DNA of 64,000 bases, from NCBI RefSeq assembly GCF_009727055.1, contig NC_052360.1, forward strand, positions 66,114,379 to 66,178,378. Reading direction: 5' to 3'. Shown here in pieces: positions 34,641 through 46,996 of the stretch; the first letter of the stretch is position 1; every line of letters starts with the position of its first letter. Source of the stretch: Benincasa hispida (Eukaryota > Streptophyta > Magnoliopsida > Cucurbitales > Cucurbitaceae). The notes beneath the pieces are model-generated. The model searched no databases and was not told where the DNA came from. It saw only the letters and a list, made by a program, of their open reading frames with translations. The position numbers and the translations under genes were made by a program.

Positions 34641-36900
34641 CAATCAAAACCCACTCCCAAACCATGAAAATCTTGTCATAAGTATTGTTGATACACCCTT
34701 AAAATGTTGTAAGGATAATGTTCATTATTGGACTACACGGATGGAGACTCTTTTCCTAACACAAAGCTGGTTATATATTGATGAGAGTCAACAGTAATGA
34801 CGTGAGTAGAATGGGCTGCATTGGTAAAAAGGGATGTTTGCTTCACTTTGGAATAAATGGACATTCTATATAGAATTGTGTAGAATTCCAAAGAGAAGTA
34901 CAAAAATTGATGGATGCAAAAAAATTTGATGGTAAACCAAGTAAACATGCAGGAAGTCGAGGTTGATATGATTTTTGGCACTTCATCTTCAAGAGAAACT
35001 ACAAAAAGAGCATCATCTATACGAGAACCATTAATCATTCATGATGAAAAGAAGTCCAGGATAGTCCCTATATCCAAAATTCAAAGGGTAATGACTATTG
35101 AAATACCAAGTCCTTTTGCTTACAAGGACAGTCAAGTTGTACCACGGAGGTATGAATGCCAGTTCATTACAAATAGCATTAATTCTATAGCAATTGGAGG
35201 AATGACTCATAGTGGGAAATGTTATAAACTAGATAGTCTGAAAATAGTTTAAAAGAAGATAAGGCCCACCAGCGAATGGGTAAAGCTGATGAGATGACGA
35301 ATGAGAATGATCTAAATGATTTAAGCAAAGTTTTTGTAGAAAAAGCCACAATAACTGGAAAGAAGACGAATCTCGAGCCCATCTCCGAAGAAAAAGAGCT
35401 CAAGTTTCTAAAGTTTATTAAACAAAGTGAATATACAGTAATAGAGCAGTTACATCGTACTCCAGCTCGTATATCGATATTGTCATTATTCATGCACTCT
35501 AAACCACACCGCAAGGTTATGAGTCATGACATTTCTGTGAATCCACTTAGTAAAATTGTAAAGATTATAACTGCTACAAATTGTATCTCCTTTACAGATG
35601 AAGTGATCCCTCATAAGGTACGAGGCACACAAAGGCTTTGCACATATCAGTGAAATGTAACGTTCACCATGTAGCCAGAGTCCTTGTTGATAATGGATCA
35701 TCACTAAACATAATGTTGAGATACACTTTGATGAAACTCCCCGTAGAACCCCCTACTTGAGACCAAGTTCCATGGTGGTTACAGCCTTTCCCGGAGCTCG
35801 TAAGGAGGTGATATGAGATATAGAAATGCCACTAAAAATTGGACCTACCACTTTCAACGTGTCATTTCAGGTTATGAATGTTAACTCTTCTTATACTTTT
35901 TTGCTCCTGCGATCGTGGATCCATTCGGCAGAGGCACTCCCATCTTCACTTCATCAAAGGGTGAAGTTCAGTGTAAAGGGTGGTTAGACCATTGTTTATG
36001 GAGAAGACATGTTTATCAAAAAAACTTCGACACTTTCCTATATTGAAGCAACATAAGAAGCTTTTGAATGCTGAACCAAATCATTTGAAGTTGCGAATGC
36101 TATTCTCTTTCCGACGGAAGGTTTGGATATTGGTCATTATATCTCTCGAACATTCATGATGATTGCAAAGACAATGATAAAGAGTGGTTATCAGATACAC
36201 AGAAGTTTGGAAAAGCATAATTAAGGAAGCCCATAAGTGATCTCTCTTCCTAAGGCTAAGGAAAGGTTTGGATTGGGATATAAACTGACAACTTCTGAAG
36301 GGAGAGGGTTTGAGTGGAGAAGAAGGAAAACAGAAGTGCATGTCTCGAAGGACATAAGGTTGAACCAGGTAGAATTCATATATCTAAGTTGTCTGAAACT
36401 TTCAAGCAAGGGGAATTACTCTTCGACGATAAGCAAATAAGGGAATGCTCCAGGGATTTGAGGCCTTGATTGTTGTTATCTTTGAAAATACTCATTCATC
36501 TTGTCAATTGGTTTATACTTGTTCGCCAGAATTTGAGTTGAACAATTGGGAGATCAAGAGGATGTCAAGCGTCACTAAAGGATTGCCAAAGTAATGATGT
36601 TTTTTATGCACCCTATGGTTGTGCCTAAAGCCATAGGGATTCCTTTGTTAATGAAGGCATCTTTTAGCACTTTTTGTCATAAGAAGTTTTATTTTCAATG
36701 TCTGGTAGCAATATGTACTTTTGTGGTTAAAGAAATTAAAAAATGAGCGAATCTATTTCTATCCCAATCGTTGTGTCTGTTCTATTTCGCTTTAAAACAT
36801 ATTTTTTCCACTTCTTTTTGCCTCTTTTACCTTTTACCAATACAATTCAAGGTCAACAATAGGTATGCTGGAGATGAAAACAACGTTGATGTATTTGTTG
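34641..36900 (+). pseudogene. Tat gag tail and protease region, broken
   Basis: Scattered frames are all out of register with each other. The aspartic protease active site is visible as ARVLVDNGSSLNIM at about 35,674-35,715, the D-N-G-S form common in Tat elements. Up to about 36,900 no stretch longer than about 120 codons stays open. Bases 36,440-36,900 show only weak coding similarity. Confidence 0.6.
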
Positions 36901-37079
36901 ATTTTGAAGGTCCAATCTGTAATCTTGAATAGAGTATGAAAGATGAATGCGAGGTATCACCCGAATTAATAAGGATGATAGGGTAGGAGGAAAAGAGAAC
37001 TATGTCATATCAAGAGCCTTTGGAGATTATTAATTTAGGGACACTGGAATAGGTGAAAGAAGTACAAATTGACACTTTG

Positions 37080-38400
37080 GCTTTGGACAAGATCGTTTGA
37101 ATCTTATGGCTTTGCTTCTTGAATATAAAGACATATTTGTCTGGTCCTACTAGGATATGTCAGGTTTGGACACAAAGATTATGATGCATTGATTACCACT
37201 CAAGCCTGAGTGTAAGCCTATACGAAAAAAGCTTCACAAAATGAAGCTGGAGATGTTGATCAAGATAAAGAAGGAAATTAAGAAGCAATTTGATGCAGGA
37301 TTCTTAGCAGTGACTAAGTACAGAAAGTGGGTTGCAAATATTGTCCTGGTCCCAAAAAAGAACGGAAAGTTAGAATGTACATTGACTAGAAAGATCTAAG
37401 TCGTGCAAGTCCAAAAGATAATTTTCTCCTCCCTCACATTGATGTACTAGTAGATGATACTACTGGGTATTCTACTTTTTCGTTTATGGATGGATTTTTA
37501 GGATACAATCAGATAAAGATGGCTCTAGAAGATCAAGAAAAGACAACGTTGATCACCTTATGAGGGATGTTTTGTTATAAAGTCAGGTCTTTCGGTTTAA
37601 AAAATGTAGAGGCAACTTACTTGAGAGCTATGGTAACGTTATTCCATGACTTGATGCATAAAAAAAAAAATTGAAGTCTACGTGGATGATATGATAGCCA
37701 AGTCTAGACCTAGAGAGGAACATATGGTCACCCTTCGCAAGCGTTTCGAGAGACTACGAAAGTTCCAGTTAAAGTTGAATCCAACGAAGTGCATATTTGC
37801 AGTATCGTCCGGAAAATTGTTGGATTTCATTGTCAGTCAAGAAGGTATTAAAATAGATCCAGACAAGATTAAGGCAATAGTGGATTTGAAACCACAGAAA
37901 ACCAAAAAGGAGTTTAGAAGTTTTTTGGTGAGATAAAATTACATTGCACGATTTATTTCACATTTAACTCAAACCTGTGAGCCAATACTAAGACTTTTTC
38001 ACAATAGTGAAATATGTCCTTGGAATGAAGATTGCCAAAATGCTTTCGATAAAATCAAAGATTATTTACAAAGTCCTTTAATACTCGTCCCACCAACTCT
38101 AAGATGACCGTTAATCTTATACTTAACGATAAAGGAAGAATCCATAGGATGTATGTTGAGGTAGCACAACTCTACAAGAAGAAAAGAGCAAGTTGTTTAT
38201 TATTTGAGCAAGAAGTTCACAAGCTACGAGTCAAAGTACTCATTGTTAAAAAAAAACATGTTATGCCTTAGCATGGATAGCTCAAAGACTAAGACAGTAT
38301 ATGTTGTACTATACGACATGACTTATCTAAAAAGTTGATCCTACATTTTCGAAAAGTTGTCTTTTTCTGTGAGGATAACCAAATGACAAGTATTGCTATC
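37080..38400 (+). pseudogene. Tat reverse transcriptase and first RNase H, broken
   Basis: RT begins near 37,130 with the proline-rich entry (HWLPLKPECKPI-like after one stop) and KEIKKQFDAGFL. It continues with VANIVLVPKKNGK and, after an A-run frameshift (37,660-37,672), the catalytic YVDDMIAKSR at 37,679. The connection region (SSGKLLDFIVSQEGIKIDPD) and the start of RNase H (CPWNEDCQNAFDKIKDYL, near 38,020) follow. The catalytic Asp pair is intact, but at least five stops or shifts break the frame. Confidence 0.85.
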
Positions 38401-38992
38401 ATAGTATGATATTGTCTGTCACTAAAAAAGCCATTAAAGGGAGTGCAATCGTCGATTGCCTAGCTGAATTACCAGTTGAAGACTATGAGCCAATGAAATT
38501 TGAATTTCTAGATGAAGACATCATGACGGTATCCACATTGAATGTGACACAAGATCCTGACACATGGGCAATGTTGTTTGACGGAGCCACGAACAGTAGG
38601 GCATGGTATATGGGCTATTTTAATATCTTCTGATAGGAAGTTGTATTCTCTAACTGTAAACTATAGTTTGATTGCACGAACAATATGGCTGAGTATGAAG
38701 CATGCAGTATGAGGGTTCAAATGACTTATGTCATGTTTATTAAAAATTTGAAGTTTATGGGGACTCTCTTTTGGTTGTACATCAACTAAATGGGGAGTGG
38801 GAGACGAGAGGCTCTAATTTGATTCCCTATAATAAGGATATCCTTGAATCGACCCAAGCTTTTGAGTTAATCACATTGGAGCATGTCCTATGCGAAAAAA
38901 ACCAGGTTGCAGATGCATTGGTCGCTTTATCTGCCATGTTTAATGTGGCTTATAATGAAGAAATTCAACTTATAAGTATTGAAAAACGTTAA
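38401..38992 (+). pseudogene. Tat second (archaeal-type) RNase H, broken
   Basis: WAMLFDGATNS at about 38,567 and CTNNMAEYEAC at about 38,671 are the marks of the additional RNase H domain of Tat elements, which lies between the first RNase H and integrase. In the family it removes RNA from the RNA-DNA hybrid together with, or in place of, the first domain. A stop near 38,633 separates the two motifs. Confidence 0.75.
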
Positions 38993-40235
38993 GTGACGGC
39001 ACACTACATAAGCATTGAGCAAGAACCCGATGGGAAGCCTTGGTACTATGACATTAAGCACTACATCACATGTCGAGAATATCCCCCGAGAGCATCGAAA
39101 AATAGTAAGTGCACCATTAGAAAGTTGGCCATGGGTTTCTTTCTTAATGGAAAAATGTTGTACCAGAGACATTATGATATAACCCTCTTGAGATGTGTTG
39201 ATGCTTTGGAGGCCAAAAGAGTTCTAAAAGAAGTTCCTGAAGGAGTTTGCGAGACATACGCAAATGGGCACATGATGGCAAGACAAGTTTTACGTGCTGG
39301 TTATTATTGGTTGACCATGGAATCAAATTGCATCAAATATGCAAGAAAATGCCACAAATGCCAAATATATGCAGATAAAGTACATACTCCAGCTTCCTCT
39401 CTACATGTGCTAATGGCCCCGTGGCCTTTTTCTATGTGGGGCTTGGATGTAATTGAGCTAGTCGAGCCAAAGGCGTCAAATGGTCACTATTTCATCTTTG
39501 TAGCCATAGACTATTTTACTAAGTGGGTGGAGACAACGTTGTACAAAAGCATTACTAAACAAGTTGTTGTCAAGTTCATAAGGAAAGATATCATATGTCG
39601 GTATGACTTGCCTGAGCGTATCATCACTAACAATGGAAGGAACTTGAATAACAAGTTGATGAAGGAATTATGTACGAAGTTCAAAATTGAACACTTTAAC
39701 TATACTCCGCCCTAAGATGAATGGGGCAATAGAGCCAGCAAATAAAAATATCAAGGGAATTATTGAAAAGATGATCGTCATATATAAAGGTTGGCACGAA
39801 ATGTTACCATTTGCATTACATGGTTACTGAACATCAGTTCGTACATCAACTGAGGCAACACCATTTTATTTGGTGTATGGTTTGGAGGTTGTCTTGCCCA
39901 TTGAGGTTAAACTGTCATCCCTTAGAGTAATTCAAGAAGCAGAGTGGATTCAAGCGAGACAATAGCAGTTAAATCTCATAAAAGAAAGAAGAATAGCTCC
40001 ATTATGTAGAGGACAACTATATCAAAAGAAAATGACACGTGCATATGATAGAAAGGTTCGACGTCGTTGCTTCCAAGAGCGAGATTTGATGTTAAAAAGG
40101 ATCCTGCCATTTCAAAAGGATCATAGAGGAAAGTGGACTTCCAGTTATAAAAAACATGGTGCGGTGAAAAAGGCATTATCTGGGGAAGTTTTAATTATGA
40201 CAAATATGAACAAGAATGATTTCCCAACCCATTAA
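38993..40235 (+). pseudogene. Tat integrase, catalytic site altered
   Basis: A 240-codon open part (38,993-39,715) holds the zinc region, with CHKCQIYAD near 39,350. The first catalytic Asp is in MWGLDVIE (about 39,434). The second motif reads IITNNGRN (about 39,618) where the family has Asp before Asn-Gly, so the second catalytic Asp is Asn here. The Glu motif is seen after a shift (KMNGAIEPANKN, about 39,713). The C-terminal part, with KVRRRCFQERDLMLKRI, is at about 40,032-40,235. Integrase inserts the cDNA; this one should be inactive. Confidence 0.85.
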
Positions 40236-41116
40236 ATGCAGATTTCGTAAAGAAATATTATGTATAAAAGGAGTAACTTCAGCTCATGTGATATGCCAAC
40301 TCTTGTAGAAATTTGTCAAAGTTGTTGTGAACCCCCAATTCCGCAGTGGCATGAAAGATAGCAGCCCTAAGGTCTTGCTTGTCTAAGTCTATGTTAGTTC
40401 CTCTATAGAGTAGCTAACCAACTTCTAGGAGAAACATAATTGATTGCATTAATTTCGATATTCGTTATTATCTTATTACTAAATCAATGCTGCTAGTTAT
40501 GGACACCCTAATATTCTCGCAGAATTTATGGTTCTTGATTTGTTCAGACTTTCATATCTTTGTGAGATCCTAGAGTTGTATTCTTGGTTCCAGTATAAAA
40601 GAGACTTGTGGTGGACCTTTTCAAAAACCAAACTGATATATTGATGAATTCATATGAGTTGTTTCGTACACTTTGATTTTTTTTTAGAATATAAGAGAAG
40701 AGAAAATAATGGTATGGGGGAGTCTATAGTGAGCACTTGCATGCATATATACATAGCTTATACTTGTTTGTATTTTGCGATTGAGTAACATGAAATTGTG
40801 TCCCGAGGCGTTTGTTTATCCCTGACCCTTGACACTTTTTGTTGCGATGGCGCTTGTTTATCCCTGACTCTTGACACCATTTGTTGAGGTGATGCTTGTT
40901 TATCCCGGCTCCCAACGTTTTTTTTTTTGCTTCGATGGCGCTTGTTTATCCTTGGCCTCTAGCTCTTTTTTTTTTTTTTTAATCTCATCACGGGGCACTT
41001 GTTTCATCCCTGGCCCTTGACACCATTAATACATTTGAAATATTTTATCTCAACAAAATAGTGGCTACGCCTTCGTCCACTTTCTAATTCTACAAGGATG
41101 TACAAAGGGGGCATGT
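40236..41116 (+). repeat. Tat 3' untranslated region with tandem repeats and polypurine tract
   Basis: Non-coding. From 40,800 to 41,030 a 43-57 bp unit recurs about five times; the core GCGCTTGTTTATCCCTGAC appears near 40,808, 40,850, 40,892, 40,938 and 40,993 in varied form. It ends in ACAAAGGGGGCA (41,102-41,113), the polypurine tract for plus-strand DNA, just before the 3' LTR. The minus-strand frame here only reads through the repeat. Confidence 0.7.
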
Positions 41117-42876
41117 TGTAGTCACTTATTTTTGTTTGGCCTCTTTTAAATGAATTTGAATTAACATGTCATTTTGTTTTTTGTGTTATTTTAATTAAGC
41201 CTAAATTTCATATACATGTTGATTTGTGGAGTTTTTTTTGTTATTTTTTTCAGTTTGATTAGAGTACCTAATTTAGTTATGGAAAAAGGAGACAGAGTAA
41301 AATTTAGAATTGGGATTTGGTTAGTCTAAGGCTCTAACCCATTTTGGTTCAAGCTATTTTTGTTAAAATGTGAAATTAAAAATAAATCCAATCAAAAGAT
41401 AAAAATACAATTGTAGTAGTGTTTTGGATTTTATAAACCCATCTTTCTCAACCAAAAACCCTACTTTAGCCTTCTTCAATCTCCTCCTCTCAAGAGCAAA
41501 AACATCCATGTTCTTCTCTTCTAGTAGCTCGAAATCCCCATCTTTCTTACAAAAGAATATTTCACCAAAGATCAAAATAGAGAGCACGAACGAAAAATCA
41601 CATTTACTTAGAGGTTGCATTTGGTAGGACTTGGTCCCAAGACTCTGCATCCTCAAACAACTAGTGGGTTTCGTGTTTTCTTTCATTTTTTTTTTGTTTT
41701 TTTTTTCCTCTTTCATTTGATCTCTTAAATTTCACTTTTTTTCTTTTCTCGGTGCCCGAAAAAAAGAAAAAAAGAAAATGTATTAGATTCTTTGTTATAT
41801 CACTATTATTTTTTTTTTGCTATTATTTTTTTCTTTATCATATAGTTGTTATCTAGCCTTACATGTATTTTTTATGGATCTATTGTTACTGTTTATTTTA
41901 TTTTCAACTTATTCATTTATTTACATTTTTTTGCTATCTCTTTCCCTAGGTTGTCTATAGAGTTCTTTCGAATCTTGCTTAAAAAAAGTATGTATAGAAG
42001 AAATAGAGATAGGTTAAAAAAAAAAAAAGGGGGCATACCTTAAAGTGAATGTTTGTACTCTTTGCTTTGTTTAAAAAAAAAAACATAGTTGGGATTGGGA
42101 GAGAAAGAAGTAGTAAAACAAAATAAATGGAAAAAGTGATGATTTAGTTAAAAAAAATAATATAAAATAAAACTTTATATATATTAGGGTGTTCTAATGG
42201 GCTACCGTCCCACATTTCATATGTATTTTGTTTGCTTTCTTTTTTTTTTTTTTTCTTTTCCTTCCTTATTTCTTTACTGTTTTTATTTTAGTTTAGCATT
42301 AAATGTAGTCTATTTTCTATATTTGTTTTTTTATTTTCTGTTTTATTTATATTTTTGCTTTTTTAACATGAAAGCATTATATATTTATCTCTATGATTAG
42401 CATCTTGATTTGATTTACTTAATTTATTTCAATTATAGTGTTGCTTATTGTGTCATTAGCATTTTCTTATTTTTATTTTTTCATGCATATTTTTTTTATT
42501 CTTCTTTGTGGCTAACTTAATATTTTTGACAATAGTTATTTGAATTTTATTATTATTTTTTGTTGTTTTTTTATTCATATTCACTTTTTTTAAAAAAGAA
42601 ATTCTGATAACAGATTACAGAAATATTTGGGAATCCGATTTTCTAGAATCTTGAGGCGAGGAAGCCGATCCGTTGGGAGTCCAAGATCGACCTCTAATAT
42701 GTTTTATTAAACTTTTAATATCCTTTGTAAATGTAATTGTTTGTTTGGTTGGTTACTTTAAATGTAACATTAAATTGTATATTTTGCTAATGTAAATTTA
42801 TGTATTAATTTGATATTAATTTTTTTGGTAATATTAGTTTCAACAATTTTGTTTATTTTTCAAATCTTCAAAATTA
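41117..42876 (+). repeat. 3' LTR of the Tat element, left part
   Basis: Begins TGTAGTCACTTATTTTTG and follows the 5' LTR block by block up to TTTGTTTATTTTTCAAA (20,170-20,188 in the 5' LTR). The last eight bases, CAAAATTA (42,869-42,876), recur at 50,211-50,218, where the LTR continues. The two halves are therefore split by an insertion. Confidence 0.9.
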
Positions 42877-43330
42877 AGGATGTACATGGTCCGGTTGGGC
42901 CGGATTGGAAGAATTTTTTGGACCAACCCAAAAATTCGGGTTTGCTAATAATGAACCCTATTAATTCATTTTTTTAGGGTCAACTCAACCCAACCCAATT
43001 CAAAATTTTCGGGATGGGTCAGGTTGAGTCACCAGTTCTTTTTTTTTTTTTTTATTTTGAATTTTGACTGTTTTTTCGTTACTTCCTTAATCTTTTTCTA
43101 TCAAACAATTTGATTTTTGTGGGTCAATAAACCTTTATATTTACAAAAGTGTACTAATTCTAAATATATTATATCAATTAATAAAAATTTAATAATAAAA
43201 AACATGTAATCTATGTGAAATTTTAGCATTTACATTAAAATACAACCACCATAAATTCAATATAAATTTAAAAGAAACTTCCTTAAATAATTCAATTCAA
43301 ATGTTCAAGTTCAAAGTCTCTACTCAAAGT
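42877..43330 (-). other. hAT terminal region left of the LINE
   Basis: The outer 160 bp are rich in GGTTGGG/CCCAACC words with partial self-complementarity. The rest is AT-rich. It is non-coding. The last 18 bases, ending CTCTACTCAAAGT, are the left copy of the LINE target duplication. Confidence 0.7.
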
Positions 43331-43810
43331 AGATTGAATAATTTAGGGAAAAGTAGTCGTCGTTTAGGGTTACACCAAACCGGTAGGGTCGCCGTTTCGG
43401 GTTTCATCGCCTTTAGGGTTGCGGTTCTCGAGACTACGTCTTCTTCCGAGGGTTGCCGTTTTGGGTTTTGCCAAATTGGTAGAGTCGCCGATATTGAAAA
43501 GTTTCTCCTTTCTGCCTTCATTTCGTTAGCAGCAACAGAGGGTTACAGTCGTTCAGTACCAGAGGACAGTGGCTTCGTTAGTTGACGGTGTTACTCGGTG
43601 TAGTTTTGTTAGTAGAGGACAATGAGGACGGTGTGAGGACAGTGAGAGGTACTTTAGATCTATGGAAGGTGAGGTTAGATGGTGCGTAAGTGGTCATCTT
43701 TAAGATTGAAGAAAGAATGGAGGTCGAGTTATTCGGCATCCCCTTTAGCTGCTTCCACCGGAGATCAAATTGGGATTGGGTGCTTCTTCTTCGGAGGTAA
43801 AGGATTTTGG
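43331..43810 (+). other. LINE 5' untranslated region
   Basis: GC-rich compared with the flanking hAT DNA. The words GGTCGCCGTTT, GGGTTGC and TTCGGGTTTC recur several times. The open frames on both strands (43,301-43,585 and 43,324-43,521) come from this composition and do not match a known protein. Confidence 0.5.
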
Positions 43811-45519
43811 GATGTCTGGCGGTCGTTCTGGGGAGGGTGAAGGGTCAGGTACGGTGAGTGTGACCAAAGAGGGGATGGGGGGAGGGAGGGGTTAATGGCG
43901 GGTGATCCAACGGCAGTTGAGAGGTTAATCATGATGTCTGAAGGTAATCGGGTTGAGAGGTTAAAACCGGATGGGAAGGGATTTGGGGTAGTGGTTGGAC
44001 AGGGGAGGTTGGGCTCGAGTGTTGGGGTCTAGGATGTGAGAGGTATGTCTGGGAGCCTTAAGGGTGTTGGGTACTTGGAAGGAAATCGGGTTGTGAGGGC
44101 TGTTGGGTCAGGTCTTAAGGGAGTTGGGGTAAGCAGGCCTGTTGGGAGTGAGATGAGGGTGGGTGAAGGGAGTGGATTGGTGCAGAAGAAGTTAGGGATA
44201 GGTTCGAACAGTGAAGGGGCTTTGGTAGGTGGGCCGTGTGGTGCTGGGCTAGAGTTAGGAGCCTAGGGGGGGTGTAGAAGTTAGGTCGTGAGGAGGTATC
44301 ACGGGCTGGGCTTATTGGAAGCGAGGATTGTTTGGTGGACGAGCGGGGTTCCCGTGGGAGGGAGTAACTGGTACTCAAAACCATTTCAGCTTAGGGGTTT
44401 GGTCAAAAGTCAGACCGGTTGGAAGAGCGGTGTGGTTCAGTTGGTTCTGGTTCCGATGTGAAAGGTGAAAGTTCTTGGGTGGCCCTTTTTGTGTTAAATT
44501 TGAGGGAAAATTTAGAGTTTATTCCCCCTTTGGTTGAAAATGACAAAGTTATTGTTGAACCTTGTGAGGAGATTATTGATGCAAGTGTATGTTTGGAGGA
44601 GAGCTGGTCAATTTGTAGATGCCAAACTCCCGTATTATGTTATTTTTCACCTTATTCAGAGAATTTGGGGATGCATAGAGATGCCAACTATTACCTTGTT
44701 GGAAAATGGGTTGATTATCTTTAAATTTCAGAAGGCCGAGTCATGGGATTGGGTGCTGGAGAATGGTCCGTGGCACTTGGGTAGCAAGCCCATCTTATTA
44801 CGATAGTGGTTTTTCCTGAAACTTTTGTTTTTGATTCTGTTTCTATCTGGATCAAACTGAAGCGTGTCCCTCTAGAGTTGTGGACGGATAGGGGTTTAGC
44901 TGTGTTGGCTAGTGTCGTGGATAAACCGATCTCTTTTAATGTTGCAACAAGATAGCGGGTCAGAAGTTTATTATTCCAGTAGTGTATGAGTGGAAACCCC
45001 GTAGGTGTGCTTGTTGTGGTTCTTTTGGGCATCCAGGGGCGGTGTGTGAGAAACAAGGTGGGCAGAGAGTCAAGAATTATGTATTGTGGCGATAAATGAG
45101 GGGTGTCTAGGGGAGAATGGGGGACGTGTGAGTGTAAAGAGGGGGCAGGATTTGGGTATTGATGGGAAAGAAGTTAGCCCAGTGGTTGGAAATAGAAATG
45201 CGGGGAGTGATGACGGGTTCACTATGGTTAGTCATTTTCGGCTTGATAGAGGAGGTGTAGGGCATAGGGGAGGCAGTGGGTCATCGGGTTCCGTGCCCTT
45301 GAGAGGTAGAGTAGTTTATGGGTCCCCGAGAATTACAGGTTTTGTAAAGCACGTTGACGAACATATTCAGTTTAAAGTTTGGTGTGATGAGGGGGGAGAC
45401 TCGCTAGCACTGGCTTTAATGAAGGCAGATCCTGTCTCGTTGTCAATTATGGAGGAGATGTTCGGAAGTTTGAGCAAAAGCCTAGTGAAAGGTGGTAGGT
45501 GTGATTTCTTGCAAGATTC
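43811..45519 (+). pseudogene. LINE ORF1 (DUF4283 and zinc knuckle), broken
   Basis: A possible start is MSGGRSGEGEGSG at about 43,812. A Gly/Val-rich, stop-containing region runs to 44,400. The DUF4283 part is spread over two frames: LLVENDKVIVEPCEE-like residues near 44,535, then FQKAESWDWVLENGPWHLGS (about 44,727) after a shift. A CCHC-type knuckle reads KPRRCACCGSFGHPGAVCE at 44,993-45,050. ORF1 proteins of plant LINEs bind the RNA. At least three frame breaks are present. A less conserved tail continues to the start of ORF2. Confidence 0.8.
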
Positions 45520-46692
45520 ATGATTTGGTGTTCCTGGAATGTTAGGGGATTGAATGACCTTATTAAGTGTAGGGTGGTGGTAGACTTCTTGGTTTCCTCC
45601 TCTGTTACCTTTTTTTGTTTGCTTGAGACGAGGGTTCGTCGCAAGAACTTTTATATGATGGTCGGTAGGTTTGGTGATGCTTGGAGGTGTGTGTAGTAAT
45701 AGTGGGAGGGGAGTTGGGATGATCTGGGTGATGTGGCGAAAGAGTGTCTATGATTTTTTTTATAGATGTCAACGGGGATCAGTTCATTTCTGGAACCTTG
45801 GTGGATATTGTATCTAGTGCTAAGATGCATATTGGTATTGTGTATGCCTCTAATCACGTGAGTGAGAGGAGGAATTTGTGATCTCAGTTGATTGATGTGT
45901 GTGCCTCGTGGCAGCTTCCTGGAGTTGTTCTGGGGGAATTTAATACTATTCGTAGTAGTTCGGAGGATTTTGGAGGTTACCCTAGCTTGAGGAATATGGA
46001 GGAATTTGATGGAATGTTGTTGGAGGCAGTTCTGGTTGTGTTGGGTGTGACAGGTAACTGGTTTACTTGGACTAGTAAAATTCAGGGGGATGGTATCTTA
46101 CGTCGGTTGGATCACTGCTTGTCTAATGAGGCGGGGAAGGCAACTTTTCCATATTCGGAGGTTAGGGCTATTTTTCTCATTGGGCGGAGGCTGATGGTTT
46201 TATTGATACTATCAGGTCAGTGTGGAGAAGGTCTGAGGATGTGTCTCCCATGGTTAGGTTTGTGCGAAATTTGAAGGTAGTGAAGAGGGTGTTACATGTT
46301 ACTTCGTTTGGTAGGTGTACTTCTGTGTTATCTGAGGAGGTGCGGGTGGCTAGGAAAATTATGGAGGTTGTTCAGGCTGAGGTGGAAGAGGCGTCGCTCT
46401 GGCAGAAGGCCTGGAGTTAGGTGATATGAACAAGGCATTCTTCCATCACTGTGTTCGATCTCGTCGCAGTTGCAGTGGTTTATTTACGGTTGTGGATGCT
46501 GGGGGGATTTGCCAAATGGTGAAGTCTGAGAAGGCTCCTGGGCCCAATGGGTTTTCTTGGAGTGTAGTTAGGGATGATTTCTATGATGCTGTGCTGAACG
46601 TTTTTTAGTCCTGTTACCGTCCATGTGGAGTTAATTCTACTGCTATTACTCTTATTCCAAAGAGATGGGGAGCTAAACGTATGGATCTTAAC

Positions 46693-46996
46693 TGAAAGAT
46701 TGAGGTTGTGGTTGCCCCCAGCCTAGGATACAGAATCCGGATTCAGCCCCAACATTCTCCTGCATCTCCTGTGACCTGGTTATGTCATCATTCCTTGCCT
46801 TGAATGCTTTTTTTTAGAAGTGAAAGTTGTCCCCACAAACTAACACAGATCCTTTCAGCATGCTTTGTCCTCACTCACATGCATCCTAGAAAAATTCCCA
46901 AGAGGTCATCTAAAATAGGTTTTCTCCAAGCTAAGCACGCTTAACTTTGGAGTTCTTATGATTGAGCCACCAAAAAGGAAAGTACACCTTGTCGGT
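46693..46996 (-). mobile_element. Cassandra-like TRIM fragment with a 5S rRNA-derived segment
   Basis: On the minus strand this reads AGAACTCCAAAGTTAAGCGT, then GCTTAGCTTGGAG, then GATGACCTCTTGGGAA. Plant 5S rRNA has AGAACTCCGCAGTTAAGCGT, GCTTGGGCGAGAG and GGTGACCTCCTGGGAA in the same order. Such a 5S-like LTR is the defining mark of Cassandra TRIM elements. The flanks are LINE ORF2, but about 300 codons of RT are missing at this point, and no matching five-base duplication is found. It is therefore a fragment at a rearrangement and not a clean insertion. It should not be taken as a 5S gene. Confidence 0.75.

Noticed and set aside
40800..41030. Minus-strand frame with repeated GINKR-like motif as a repeat protein
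   Set aside because: The repeats are in the non-coding 3' region of the Tat element, vary in length (43-57 bp) and do not keep frame.
44036..44384. Two overlapping open frames on opposite strands in GC-rich LINE DNA
   Set aside because: Long open frames on both strands follow from G-rich, stop-poor composition. Only the plus strand leads into recognisable ORF1 domains.
46880..46980. 5S rRNA gene
   Set aside because: Only parts of the internal control region match, the ends of 5S rRNA are absent, and it lies in a Cassandra-like fragment inside a LINE.
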